64,000 nt of DNA from Rhizobium leguminosarum bv. trifolii WSM1325 (GTDB lineage: Bacteria; Pseudomonadota; Alphaproteobacteria; Rhizobiales; Rhizobiaceae), in the NCBI GenBank assembly GCA_000023185.1, contig CP001626.1, positions 1 through 64,000 on the forward strand. Direction: 5' to 3'. The notes under the pieces were generated by a model. It worked only from the letters and a program-made list of their open reading frames with translations. It did no database searches and was not told the origin of the DNA. Both the position numbers and the translations under genes were made by a program. This document shows positions 26,877 through 36,015 of this stretch, piece by piece. Numbering within the stretch: the first letter of the stretch is position 1; every line of letters begins with the position of its first letter.

Positions 26877-27524
26877 ATGGTCCAAAATCAACAAATCGAG
26901 AAGAGGCCGAGAGGCCGGCCGCAGATACGCTGTGACGACGACACCAGGAACCTGATCGTCGAAGCGGCAGACACCCAGTTTCACGATAACGGCTACGCGG
27001 CGGCAAGCATCGCCACGATCGCCCAGGAGGCTGGTGTTTCCACAAAGACGCTCTACCGGCTGTTTCCGACCAAGGCCGATCTCTTCGCCAGCGTGGTCTC
27101 CGAGCGTATCAGCCGCTTCCTACTGGCGCTCGATCCCCCGATGCTTGCCGCTGCCGATCTGAGAGATGGTCTGGAGCGCATGCTGATGGCTTACGGCATG
27201 CTGACGCTTTCGGAAGATACGGTCACCATCATGCGCCTCGTTATCGCCGAGTCGGACCGTTTTCCTGAAATTGCCACATCCTTCTACGAACGGGCGATCC
27301 TGCGCACCAATGCGCTGATGGAAGACTGGCTGCGCCTACAGGTCGACCGCGGCCTCATTGCACTCGACGATCCGCATCTGGCCTGCGGCATGCTGCGTGG
27401 CATGATGGCCATGGAGCCGCAGCGCGCGGCGATCCTGCGCCAGGAGCCGCCGCCGAAGATCGAGGCGATCCAGGCGCGGGCGAAGATGTCCGCCGATCTT
27501 TTCCTGAAAGGTTGCGCGCTCTGA
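26877..27524 (+). CDS. TetR-family transcriptional repressor of the efflux operon
   Basis: The 215-residue TetR protein has an N-terminal HTH: LIVEAADTQFHDNGYAAAS, IATIAQEAGVSTKTLYRLFPTKADLFASVV (residues 24-72), then a helical ligand-binding domain with a C-terminal TetR_C-type region. The GRPQI leader is basic. It is divergent from rmrA/rmrB and very likely controls them. The inducer may be a plant phenolic by analogy with R. etli, but that is inference. It converges with uxuA across a RIME-like repeat. Confidence 0.9.
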   Translation: MVQNQQIEKRPRGRPQIRCDDDTRNLIVEAADTQFHDNGYAAASIATIAQEAGVSTKTLYRLFPTKADLFASVVSERISRFLLALDPPMLAAADLRDGLERMLMAYGMLTLSEDTVTIMRLVIAESDRFPEIATSFYERAILRTNALMEDWLRLQVDRGLIALDDPHLACGMLRGMMAMEPQRAAILRQEPPPKIEAIQARAKMSADLFLKGCAL

Positions 27525-27583
27525 AGCATCGCTCGGGCTTAAGAGCGCGATGGTTTTTGTTTACGGGCGAGCACTTGCTCTCC

Positions 27584-27730
27584 CTTCTCCCCAGCGGGGA
27601 GAAGATGCCCGAAGGGCAGATGAGGGGGCGCGTGCACTGAGCGCAAGCGAAGGGCAATACTGAGCGGTGTGCCGTGAAGCCCCCTCATCGCCTCGCTATC
27701 GCTCCGGCACTTCTCCCCGCTGGGGAGAAG
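27584..27730. repeat. RIME-like intergenic palindromic repeat
   Basis: The convergent spacer between the TetR gene and uxuA is a nested inverted repeat. The outer hairpins CTTCTCCCC/GGGGAGAAG occur at 27584-27604 and again at 27710-27730. An inner pair GATGAGGGGGC (27619-27629) and GCCCCCTCATC (27679-27689) faces each other. The CTTCTCCCC...GGGGAGAAG core with flanking CCCCTCAT is typical of Rhizobium intergenic mosaic elements (RIME). Two copies in opposite orientation, or one large element, would give this symmetry. It may also terminate both genes. Confidence 0.75.
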
Positions 27731-27776
27731 AGACAAGTGGCAACGTCTTGCCCCCTCCTCGGCCAGAGACAACACC

Positions 27777-28964
27777 TCAGTTCGGCGGCGCACCGAGCGC
27801 ATGCAGGATACCGCGCAGTTCGGCGAGGCCGCGCATGCGGCCGATCGCCGGGTAGCCGGGTGTGACGACCTTGTCGAGGTCGTCGAGCATGCGATGGCCA
27901 TGGTCCGATCGGAACACGATGGTGTCTTCGGGACTGCGGCGGCGGTCTTCCGCGACCAGTTCGCTGAGAACCGCGACCATATCGACGTCGCCTTCCAGGT
28001 GCGCGCTTTCATGGAATGTCCGGCCGTCACCCTCGCGCGTCGTAGCACGCAGATGGGCGAAATGGATGCGCGAGGCAAGGCGTCGGGCGATCGCCGGCAG
28101 GTCGTTTTCGGCGCGGACGCCGAGGCTGCCGGTGCAATAACACATGCCGTTCGCCGCCGATGGCACCGCATCGAAGAGAGCGGCATAGTCGTCCGCCGTC
28201 GAGGCAATGCGCGGCAGGCCGAACAGCGAACGCGGCGGATCATCGGGATGCAGCGTCAGCTTGACGCCGCGGGCTTCGGCAGCCGGCGTCACCGCCTCCA
28301 GGAATTCGATCAGGTGCCGGCGCAGTCTTGCGGCATCGATACCACTATAGGCGACGAGCTTGTCGCGGAAAGCCGGAATGGTCAGAGGTTCGGTGGTCGA
28401 CCCCGGCAGAGCCGAGGTGATGATGCGGGTGATGTCGGCGACCTCGTCGTCCGTCATCGCCTCGAAGACGATACGCGCCCGTTCGCGGTCTTCACTAGAA
28501 TAGTGCTGCGCCGCATCCGGCCGTTCCAGAATGAAGAGATCGAAGGCTGCGAAACGTTCATGATCGAAACGCATGGCGGTGGCGCCGGTCGGTGTCACGA
28601 AATCGAGTTCGGTGCGAGTCCAGTCCACCACCGGCATGAAATTATAGCAGACGATCGGAATGCCACAGGCGGCGACCGCTTCGAGACTGGCGATCCACGC
28701 CTCGATTTCGGCCTTTGCCTCCCCGCCCTTGCGCTTGACGGCGTCGGGGATCGGGATGCTCTCGACCACCGACCAGACGAGCGGGGAACGGTCGCCGGGC
28801 GTCGTCTCGATCAGAGCTTGCCGTTCGCGCACTTCCTTCTCCGTCCAGGCCCTGCCGATCGGCACCTGATGCAGCGAAGAGACGATATTCGTCGCGCCCG
28901 TCTGGCGGACATCATCCAGCGTCACCGGCGCTTCCGGTCCGAACCATCTCCAACCCTGTCGCAT
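27777..28964 (-). CDS. uxuA: Mannonate dehydratase
   Basis: UxuA dehydrates D-mannonate to 2-keto-3-deoxygluconate in the glucuronate/fructuronate branch of the hexuronate pathway. The 395 residues match the family (E. coli UxuA has 394). Recognisable motifs are MRQGWRWFGPEAPVTLDDVRQTGATNIVSSLHQVP at the N-terminus (split by family alignment), CYNFMPVVDWTRTEL near 120, LHPDDPP with metal-ligand His near 235, CTGSLG near 275 and FRSDHGH near the C-terminus. The start has GGAAGAAGG upstream. It lies 42 bp downstream of its GntR regulator. Confidence 0.95.
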   Translation of the reverse strand: MRQGWRWFGPEAPVTLDDVRQTGATNIVSSLHQVPIGRAWTEKEVRERQALIETTPGDRSPLVWSVVESIPIPDAVKRKGGEAKAEIEAWIASLEAVAACGIPIVCYNFMPVVDWTRTELDFVTPTGATAMRFDHERFAAFDLFILERPDAAQHYSSEDRERARIVFEAMTDDEVADITRIITSALPGSTTEPLTIPAFRDKLVAYSGIDAARLRRHLIEFLEAVTPAAEARGVKLTLHPDDPPRSLFGLPRIASTADDYAALFDAVPSAANGMCYCTGSLGVRAENDLPAIARRLASRIHFAHLRATTREGDGRTFHESAHLEGDVDMVAVLSELVAEDRRRSPEDTIVFRSDHGHRMLDDLDKVVTPGYPAIGRMRGLAELRGILHALGAPPN

Positions 28965-29006
28965 CCTTCTTCCTTCCCTCGCTTTTCGTTTCGTGTTGGC
29001 CTGCCG

Positions 29007-29729
29007 TCAGCAGAAATAATCGGGGTAACGCGCGCGCAACTCGTCGACATCGGGAATGACGGCACTCAGATGATGGGTCATCGCGCTGCGTGCAACCGCC
29101 GCATCATGGGCGGCGAGTGCATCGCGGATGATCATGTGTTCCTGCACGACATTATCCATGCGCCCAAGCACCGGTAACGTCAGGCGCCGTGCCCGGTCGA
29201 TCTGCACCTTGACCGTTTTCAGGATTGCCCAGATGCCGGGATAACCCGATATCTGCGTGATCGCCTCATGGAAGGCCTCGTCCTCCTCATGGAAGCTCGA
29301 GGCATTGCCGGTCGCGGCATGCGCCCGCTGCCGGGCAATGATGGTATCGAGACGAGCGATATCGGTGGCGGAGGCGGTCAGCGCCGCAGCCTCGACCGTC
29401 GTGCCTTCAAGCGCCTTGCGCACGACAACTGCCTCAGGGATCGCCGAGACCGGCACCCGCGACACGACGGTGCCCGATTGTGGGTAGATATCGATCAGTC
29501 CGCCTTCGGAAAGCCGGAGCAGCGCCTCGCGCACCGGCGTGCGGCTAACGCCGAAATCATCGGCGATCCGCTTTTCCTGCAGCAGCATACCGGGCGGCAT
29601 CCGCAGCGACACGATGTCTGCATAGAGGCGATCGTAGATGGCGCCGGCTGTGGTGATCCGGCGCAGCCTGCCCCCGACCTCCCGCAAAGCCGGGGCGACC
29701 AAAACTTCAGTTTCTGATGCTTGCCGCAT
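29007..29729 (-). CDS. GntR-family (FadR/FCD) transcriptional regulator
   Basis: The 240-residue regulator has an N-terminal winged HTH (LQEKRIADDFGVSRTPVREALLRLSEGGLIDIYPQSGTVVSRV, residues 50-92) and a helical FCD effector domain with the metal-binding pattern D/E..H..H (EEDEAFHEAI, HHLSAV). The adjacent uxuA in the same direction suggests that it senses a uronate-pathway intermediate. A palindrome (29731-29773) upstream is a likely autoregulatory operator. Confidence 0.9.
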   Translation of the reverse strand: MRQASETEVLVAPALREVGGRLRRITTAGAIYDRLYADIVSLRMPPGMLLQEKRIADDFGVSRTPVREALLRLSEGGLIDIYPQSGTVVSRVPVSAIPEAVVVRKALEGTTVEAAALTASATDIARLDTIIARQRAHAATGNASSFHEEDEAFHEAITQISGYPGIWAILKTVKVQIDRARRLTLPVLGRMDNVVQEHMIIRDALAAHDAAVARSAMTHHLSAVIPDVDELRARYPDYFC

Positions 29730-29730
29730 G

Positions 29731-29773
29731 GATATACCAGGACGCTGAATTTCCGTGGCATACTAGTATATCA
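29731..29773. promoter_or_regulatory. Candidate GntR operator
   Basis: A perfect palindrome ATACTAGTAT (29760-29769) extended by TATCAG, and a second half-like GATATACCAG (29731-29740), lie directly before the GntR start. Both contain the TGATATAC/GTATATCA type element seen at FCD-regulator operators. The position would allow autoregulation and control of uxuA. Confidence 0.5.
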
Positions 29774-30002
29774 GTTTTGTTGCCGTGCCAAGACATGCCA
29801 CTCAAGGTTCGGCGCCTCGCGAATTGAGCAAATCCACCCGCGTGCCGTAGGCTCGAGGCAAGAACATGGAACGGCAATTACGGTGCGAAGCCCGGGTGAA
29901 CGGCAGACCTCGCAGAAAATGGACACCCGATCTCTGCACCAAGGCGCTCTTTATTTGGAACTTAGATCGGCCAAGTTGGTTGAGATCCGCAAGGAGACTT
30001 TT

Positions 30003-30407
30003 ATGAAAAAGCCAGCACGACCCGAAACGAGCGAAAATACAACCGATGGCGCCCGACCGGGAGTTCGACCCGCCGCGGAGGCAGGCAGACGGAAAGCGAC
30101 TCCGCGAGCCTCAAAGGAAGTCAGCCGCCAGAGCGGCGGATCGCCGGCAGCAGGCCGCGAGGAAGAGATCCGAAAAAGGGCATATTCCCTGTGGGAGAAG
30201 GAAGGGAGGCCGGAAGGCAAGCACGGGCATCACTGGACCCTGGCCGAACATGAACTCGATGCGCAGCAGGGCGAAGCCGACAATCCTCCTAACCTCGCAG
30301 CACTGCGAGAGGCCTCGCGCGAACATACGGATGTATTCCTCGTCAAGACGGATCTTGAGGACGCCGATCAACGCGAAGCCTCCCCCGGCACGCGCGAACA
30401 GGATTGA
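30003..30407 (+). CDS. DUF2934-domain protein
   Basis: The 134-residue basic, proline- and alanine-rich N-terminal tail precedes a DUF2934 motif: REEEIRKRAYSLWEKEGRPEG then HHWTLAEHEL (about residues 58-92). The ATG at 30003 has AAGGAG upstream; the longer frame from 29721 is not protein-like. The DUF is common in alphaproteobacteria and tends to lie in stress-related clusters; biochemical function is unknown. A small membrane protein gene follows after 56 bp. Confidence 0.8.
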   Translation: MKKPARPETSENTTDGARPGVRPAAEAGRRKATPRASKEVSRQSGGSPAAGREEEIRKRAYSLWEKEGRPEGKHGHHWTLAEHELDAQQGEADNPPNLAALREASREHTDVFLVKTDLEDADQREASPGTREQD

Positions 30408-30463
30408 ACGTTCCGCCTCGCGCCGATCTCAGACCTCTTGCCAATTTCAGAAAGGCCCCCGAC

Positions 30464-30715
30464 ATGGTCGACAAACAGAACTTGAACGCCGGATTCACCG
30501 GAACGCCCACTGAGCAGCCGGAGGGATTGACCAAGGTCGCGAAGTCGGCAGCCAATGAGATGAAGCGTGAGGCTTATGCCGTCGCCTCCGGCGTTAGAGA
30601 GCACCCACACACCGCCAGCGCATTGCTGCTCACCACCGGCATCATCGCATTCGGGCTTGGCTATCTCCTTGGTCGATCATCGGCGGAAGGTTCCACACGC
30701 CCATATTGGCGATAG
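30464..30715 (+). CDS. Small single-span membrane protein
   Basis: This 83-residue protein starts MVDKQNLNAGFTGTPTEQ. A helical stretch (VAKSAANEMKREAYAVASGVREHPHTA) leads into one hydrophobic segment ALLLTTGIIAFGLGYLLGRSS. The pattern resembles YqjD/ElaB-like or DUF883-type ribosome- or membrane-tethered proteins, but the match is loose. The upstream in-frame ATG at 30404 overlaps the DUF2934 gene and is less likely. Confidence 0.65.
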   Translation: MVDKQNLNAGFTGTPTEQPEGLTKVAKSAANEMKREAYAVASGVREHPHTASALLLTTGIIAFGLGYLLGRSSAEGSTRPYWR

Positions 30716-31040
30716 CGGCGGCCACACCTCAAAGAGGCGCATGCATCGCTTCTTCGTCCAGCCGTGCAGGTCTCGATGTCGCCGCCTTCTTTTGCTCGGG
30801 AACGGCCGTCGGCTGCTTGTTATCAACCTTTAAGCCTGCACCTCAAACGTGTTTTCTGTTGAGGCCGGCCTTACCGTCCCACCCCTTTGACACGCATCAT
30901 CGAACAGAACCACGTCTGTTTGGACCCCTGTTGCTGGAATACCACGTCGAATAAAGCCACAGATTGCATCCTCATCGCAGCTTGACAGCCGTGATGACGA
31001 TCCTTAGCGAGGCAGCATCGACACGGTCAGGACCGGCAAA
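30716..31040. other. 325-bp intergenic region, nothing recognised
   Basis: There is no convincing coding frame, hairpin or repeat. It separates the small stress-type genes from the O-antigen module and must hold the promoter for the gene at 31041. Confidence 0.5.
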
Positions 31041-32315
31041 GTGAATTATTTGAGTCAACTCAAGATGGCAGTGCTTTATCCGGAGGATGACGCCGGGAGC
31101 GCGCTCGACCGAAACAACCGCATTGCCGTCTTTCTCTTTGCGATCCTTCCGGGGCTTTCGCCGAACTTTAACTCCTTCATCCTCCTCGCGTCGATGGTGT
31201 GGGGCGTCTACTGTCTGGCGACGGGCCGCCTCGCCTTGAATCTGTCGAGATGCGACCGGCTGGTTGCCATTTTCATGTCGATCTACCCGCTGGTGATGAT
31301 CGCCAGCATTTTCATCAATCCCCCTTACTCCGAAGTACCGGACTGGATATTCCGGCTGCTACCTTTCTTTTCCATCTGGCTGATATTGCCGCGGATGCGC
31401 CAATCTCCCGATGGCCGTCTCGTGCCGCTCTTTATCCTCGGCGCAGGCATCGGTATGATCGTCACCTTTCTTTTCAGTCTCCTGCAGATCATGTTTCTGA
31501 TGGAGAGAGCAGAGGCTGGGACTTCGAACGCTGCGCTCCTGGGCGTGATAGGGATCCTGTTCGGCGGCATCGCGCTTCTCAACGTTCAATCTCCCAAAAG
31601 CGTGGAGCAAAGAATTGCAATATTGGGATATGCCGCCGGTCTGGGCTGCGTTCTGCTTTCGGGAACGCGCTCGGCCTGGCTGGTCATTCCCATCCATATC
31701 GTCATCTTCCTCTGGTATTTTCGCAAACACAGCTTCCATCTAAGTTTGCGCAGCCTAGCTATAACCAGCTCCTTGCTGTTGGCGGGACTTATCACCCTGG
31801 GCAGCGGCCAGATCCTCCATCGCATCCAGGCGCTTCAGGAAAATCTGACATCGCTCGAACGCACCGACGGCGAGATCACGTCGCTGAGTGCCCGATTCGC
31901 CTTGTACAAAGGCGCACTATCGGCAATTAGTAAGGACCCGTTGACGGGTTATGGCCCGCAAAACCGGATGAGTTCGGTTTTGGCAGAGCTGCCCGATAAC
32001 TTAAGGCCGCAGCTACCTTACTCGCATGTCCACAACGGCTTTCTGACCGCAGGAATCGACGCCGGCGTTTTCGGTATTGCGGCACTTTCGCTGATGCTAC
32101 TGACACCGGTGATAGGCGCGTTGAGAAAAGAAGCGGGACCGGGCCGGGATTTAGCGATTGCGCTCGCTCTTCTGCTCGTCAGCAGCTACGTCATAACGGG
32201 CAGCTTTGGCATCATGTTCAATCAGAAAGCTTTGGATCCGATCTTCGCTTACCTCGTCGCCCTTATTTGTGCGGATCGCGGCAGCACGCGCTTTGCCCCC
32301 GTCGTCCGGAGCTGA
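31041..32315 (+). CDS. O-antigen ligase/polymerase family membrane protein
   Basis: The 424-residue polytopic inner-membrane protein (about ten to twelve helices) has the Wzy_C/WaaL pattern. The large periplasmic loop near residues 275-340 contains SARFALYKGALSAI, PLTGYGPQN and SHVHNGFLTAGIDAGVFG, the histidine-containing H-N motif of O-antigen ligases and polymerases. The start is a GTG at 31041 (ATG at 31065 is possible). It converges on the nucleotide-sugar dehydratase gene. Whether it polymerises or ligates O-antigen cannot be decided from sequence. Confidence 0.8.
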   Translation: MNYLSQLKMAVLYPEDDAGSALDRNNRIAVFLFAILPGLSPNFNSFILLASMVWGVYCLATGRLALNLSRCDRLVAIFMSIYPLVMIASIFINPPYSEVPDWIFRLLPFFSIWLILPRMRQSPDGRLVPLFILGAGIGMIVTFLFSLLQIMFLMERAEAGTSNAALLGVIGILFGGIALLNVQSPKSVEQRIAILGYAAGLGCVLLSGTRSAWLVIPIHIVIFLWYFRKHSFHLSLRSLAITSSLLLAGLITLGSGQILHRIQALQENLTSLERTDGEITSLSARFALYKGALSAISKDPLTGYGPQNRMSSVLAELPDNLRPQLPYSHVHNGFLTAGIDAGVFGIAALSLMLLTPVIGALRKEAGPGRDLAIALALLLVSSYVITGSFGIMFNQKALDPIFAYLVALICADRGSTRFAPVVRS

Positions 32316-32343
32316 CGTCTGGCATCCCTTGAGCCTGCAGACT

Positions 32344-34359
32344 CTACAACGTGCTTTGAATTGGCTGCGGCAGCCGTAGTGGCTCGGCGCCGCTGAAAGC
32401 CAGATCCGAGACCTCACCTGTTGAGGAATAGCCGGAGACGAGGTCCGCCAACATCGCACGTGCCGCGACCATATCGTTCCGATCCAATACCGCATTGAGC
32501 GAGTTGAGCTTTTTCGAAAGCTCCGACCAGAAGAGGAAATCCTCGCGCGCCTTCATAATGCGCGGATGTTCGGTTCTTTCTGGGTTGTCGCCGATCAAAA
32601 GTTCTTCGTAGAGCTTCTCGCCGGGCCGAAGACCGGTAACGGAAAGCTCGATATCACCTTCGGGATTGTTCTCATCGCGGACGGCCAGCCCGGAAAGCTC
32701 GACCATCTTGCGGGCGAGATCGGCGATGCGGACGGGCTCCCCCATGTCGAGCAAGAAAACATCGCCGCCGTCGGCCATCGCGCCGGCCTGTATGACGAGC
32801 TGCGAGGCTTCCGAAATGGTCATGAAATAGCGGGTTATGTCAGGATGCGTCAGCGTCACCGGGCCGCCTTCCTTGATCTGCTGCCTGAAAAGCGGCACGA
32901 CAGATCCGGAGGAGCCGAGGACGTTTCCGAAGCGGACCATGGAGAAATTCGTTCGCATTCTGTCAGTCGCCGATTCTGCTGCGAGCGCCTGCAGAACCAT
33001 CTCTGCCAACCTCTTGCTGGCGCCCATCACATTTGTCGGACGCACGGCCTTGTCTGTACTGATCAGCACGAAATTCGAGACGCCGCATTTATTCGCCGCG
33101 CGTGCCGCGACCAGCGTACCCATCACATTGTTCTTGATGCCTTCCACGGCATTGTGTTCGACAAGGGGAACATGCTTGTAAGCGGCTGCATGATAGAGCG
33201 TCTGAGGACGCCAGCTCTGCATGACATGTTCCATGCGATCCTGATCGCGGACAGAACAGAGAATCGGGACGATCTGCGTATTTTCGTGTTTGTACAGTTC
33301 GGCCAGCTTCTGCAATTCGGCATGAATATTATAAAGCGCAAACTCGTTCTGATCGATGAGGATCAGGCTCGAAGGCTCGTTGCGCAGAATCTGGCGGCAT
33401 AACTCGCCGCCGATCGAGCCACCAGCACCCGTGACCATAACCACCTTTTTGCGCATCGCCTTGTCGAGCAACTCCTGCCGTGGTGCGACCGCTTCCCTCC
33501 CCAGCAGATCTTCGATCTCCAGCTCTCTGATGTCGGAGACGGCGATGCGTCCCTGAGCCAGGGCCGTGAGATCCGGCAACGTGCGAACATTGACCCTGGC
33601 TTTACGGATGTGCTCCAGGATTTCGTTGCGACGCTGCCGCGATGCAGATGGAAGAGCAAGAAGGACGTTGTGCACGCCAAGAGATTCGGCAAGCACCGGA
33701 AGATCCGAGGGGTCGTAGATCGGCAAACCACCCATGACGCCGCCCTTGAGACGCGGATCATCATCCAGATAGCCGACGACATTGAGTTCGGCACTGTTGA
33801 TCAAGGCACCGGCCAGCTGCCGCCCGGCCTTCCCTGCTCCATAGATCAGCACCTTGGCGAGCGTATTCTTGTGAAGGATGCGCTGGTAGGCATCCCCGAG
33901 CCAGTAGCGGATGCTCAACCTCGACAGTCCGATCGCAATCAACAGCAGGAAGGGCTGGAGAATACCGACTGTTCTCGGAACGCCCGGTACGCTGAGGGCT
34001 GTAAATATCGTCATGAAGGCGAAGCCGTAGATCGCAATGGCCTTCAGAACAGTAATGAAAGCAGCCATATTGGCATAACGGAAGATCGCCCGGTACATGC
34101 CCATGACGATGAAGATGGGAAGGGCCATGCACAGTGAAACGAAGACCGGCAACCACTGGACACCAGTGAGCACCGTCCATTCGTTCAAACGGAAGCAATA
34201 GGCCAGCCATATCGTCAGAACACAAAAGCTGGAATCCACCAGCAAAGCCAGGGCGCGTTTGGCAACACGCGGCATCGCCAGCAAAGGGGCGACAAGCGCT
34301 TGCAGCGGCATTGAGAACCATCCCGAGCGCGGCGTCTCAGTGGGCGTATTTTCAGGCAT
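32344..34359 (-). CDS. wreV: Membrane-anchored UDP-GlcNAc 4,6-dehydratase (WbpM/PglF type)
   Basis: This enzyme makes UDP-4-keto-6-deoxy-GlcNAc, the precursor of QuiNAc in Rhizobium O-antigen. The 671-residue protein has four N-terminal helices, a CoA-binding-like Rossmann region (YGAGKAGRQLAGAL near 172) and the catalytic short-chain dehydrogenase domain (VTGAGGSIGGELCRQIL near 310). The catalytic triad shows methionine in place of tyrosine: ISTDKAVRPTNVMGASKR near residue 460, the SMK variant of WbpM. R. etli encodes this step by wreV (plasmid lps-beta2). The symbol is by similarity. Confidence 0.85.
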   Translation of the reverse strand: MPENTPTETPRSGWFSMPLQALVAPLLAMPRVAKRALALLVDSSFCVLTIWLAYCFRLNEWTVLTGVQWLPVFVSLCMALPIFIVMGMYRAIFRYANMAAFITVLKAIAIYGFAFMTIFTALSVPGVPRTVGILQPFLLLIAIGLSRLSIRYWLGDAYQRILHKNTLAKVLIYGAGKAGRQLAGALINSAELNVVGYLDDDPRLKGGVMGGLPIYDPSDLPVLAESLGVHNVLLALPSASRQRRNEILEHIRKARVNVRTLPDLTALAQGRIAVSDIRELEIEDLLGREAVAPRQELLDKAMRKKVVMVTGAGGSIGGELCRQILRNEPSSLILIDQNEFALYNIHAELQKLAELYKHENTQIVPILCSVRDQDRMEHVMQSWRPQTLYHAAAYKHVPLVEHNAVEGIKNNVMGTLVAARAANKCGVSNFVLISTDKAVRPTNVMGASKRLAEMVLQALAAESATDRMRTNFSMVRFGNVLGSSGSVVPLFRQQIKEGGPVTLTHPDITRYFMTISEASQLVIQAGAMADGGDVFLLDMGEPVRIADLARKMVELSGLAVRDENNPEGDIELSVTGLRPGEKLYEELLIGDNPERTEHPRIMKAREDFLFWSELSKKLNSLNAVLDRNDMVAARAMLADLVSGYSSTGEVSDLAFSGAEPLRLPQPIQSTL

Positions 34360-34482
34360 TGCTTACCAGCGTCTCGCAGATCAATAGACAACCACCTTCT
34401 TGTCGCTTTCTGCAACGAGCGCAACTGAAATAATCGGAAATCAAGGTCTTCCGCACCGACTTATCTATCAGAAGTAGGTAAC

Positions 34483-35145
34483 TTAATGTCGTATGCCCTT
34501 ACGGCGGATGACCTTCCCGGCAGTCATAAACAGAATGCGTATGTCGAAGCCGAACGAGCGACGTTGGAGATATTCGACATCGAATTTCACCTTCTCCGGA
34601 ATCGGCAATTCGTCCCGGCCATTGATCTGCGCCCATCCGGTCAATCCGGGCAGGAGCTTGTCGACACCATGGGCGGTGCGCAACTCTATCAGGTCATATT
34701 GATTGTAGAGTGCCGGTCGCGGGCCGACGAAACTCATCTTCCCCTCGAGAATGCACCAGAGTTGTGGCAGTTCGTCGAGGCTGGATTTGCGCAGAAACGA
34801 GCCTATGGGTGTCAGAAACCGATCCGGATTTTCGAGCAGATGCGTGGCAACCGTCGGTGTGTCGACACGCATGCTGCGAAATTTCGGCATCAGGAAGATC
34901 TGATTGAAACGTCCGACACGTTTGGACCAATAGAGGATCGGTCCCGGCGAGGTCAGTCGCACACAAAGAGCGACGACAAGGATTGGAACGAGCAGGATCG
35001 CCGCCGCAATCAAAGCCAAGAAAAAATCCACCGCCCGTTTCAGACCCATGCTCCGCAGTTCTTCCGCCTTACCGGCGGTCTTTCCGCCATCCGCCCTGTC
35101 GTGTTGCCGTATCGTCAAAGACCGTTTCGCGTCAACTGCCATCAT
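34483..35145 (-). CDS. wreU: Priming undecaprenyl-phosphate sugar-1-phosphate transferase
   Basis: This monotopic membrane enzyme transfers sugar-1-phosphate, probably QuiNAc-type, to undecaprenyl phosphate to start O-antigen synthesis. The 220-residue protein has one N-terminal helix (FFLALIAAAILLVPILVVALCV near 42-63) and the Bac_transf catalytic core: KRVGRFNQIFLMPKFRSM, SFLRKSSLDELPQLWCIL, SFVGPRPAL, LLPGLTGWAQINGRDEL. The start at 35145 or 35142 follows GGAG closely. In R. etli the equivalents are wreU/lps-beta1, next to the dehydratase as here. The symbol is by similarity and context. Confidence 0.82.
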   Translation of the reverse strand: MMAVDAKRSLTIRQHDRADGGKTAGKAEELRSMGLKRAVDFFLALIAAAILLVPILVVALCVRLTSPGPILYWSKRVGRFNQIFLMPKFRSMRVDTPTVATHLLENPDRFLTPIGSFLRKSSLDELPQLWCILEGKMSFVGPRPALYNQYDLIELRTAHGVDKLLPGLTGWAQINGRDELPIPEKVKFDVEYLQRRSFGFDIRILFMTAGKVIRRKGIRH

Positions 35146-35769
35146 TCTCCGGTGGCGGACGGACGAGGATCGGCAAATCTTGACCGCGGAGGCAGATCGC
35201 CTCGATCAATTCGCGAAAATCGTTCACCATTTTGCGCCAACCGGTCCGGCATGAACGAATCTTCGATCAGGGCGGGATCGAGATCAATCGACGTCTGACC
35301 GGTCGTGAGCTTGACCGCGATCACGTTTGCCGCTTCCGCCTTGCAGCCAGCGCATCGATACTGCGCGCTGACGGCACCGAGAGCGCCGATCCTCTTATAG
35401 GTGATTTGCTGTTTTCTCGTCCCTGTGCTGAGCCTGGCCGCCTTCGCGGTTCTCCTACGATTGAGTAGGATGAGAGCAATGCCAGCGCTTGCAAAGTAAC
35501 GGATGAGGCAGCGATCGTCGCTGAATAGAGTTGAACCCGACCTGGCGCGGAGGCTATCGGACGTCGGCTACTTACATCGCCATCCGCGTCCTTTCGAACG
35601 CGACGGAGCCCAAGTCCTTTCGGACATCGGCTTTTCTACTTTGCGCTGCATCTTGACGCATGTCTCAGCTCACCGTAGCGCGGCACAATTGTCGCCGACG
35701 GCCTATGGCCGCGCGATTGGAATGTTGGCGCTGCGCCCTAATTTATATCAACGCCAAGGAGGGAACAGG
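35146..35769. other. 624-bp intergenic region, nothing recognised
   Basis: Only short arginine/serine-rich frames are present, none with a Shine-Dalgarno and none resembling a known family. It holds the promoter of the priming transferase (minus strand) and of the DUF2188 gene (plus strand). Confidence 0.5.
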
Positions 35770-36015
35770 ATGACGACTATCACCTATCATGTCGGCGAGC
35801 ACGACGGCGGATTTGCCTACCGCCTGGGAGACGTCTGGTCGGAGACCTATTCGGACCACGATAGCGCGCTCGCTGCCGCCAAGTCGGCGGCCCAGCGCCA
35901 GCACATTGAAGGCCGCGATGCCGAAATTTCATATCAGCTCGCCGATGGTCGGTGGCAGACGGAACATGCCGATGGCGGCGACCGCCCCGATACCGAAGTC
36001 GTCGACGACGAATAG
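35770..36015 (+). CDS. DUF2188-like small protein
   Basis: This 81-residue soluble acidic protein has the sequence pattern ITYHVGEHDGGFAYRLGDVWSETYSDHDSALAAAKSAAQRQ, close to DUF2188 (HDGGWAV... SDHxxALxAAK). The ATG at 35770 has AAGGAGGGAAC directly upstream, which decides the start over a longer frame from 35503. It may be a stress-type protein; function is unknown. It is monocistronic. Confidence 0.78.
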   Translation: MTTITYHVGEHDGGFAYRLGDVWSETYSDHDSALAAAKSAAQRQHIEGRDAEISYQLADGRWQTEHADGGDRPDTEVVDDE

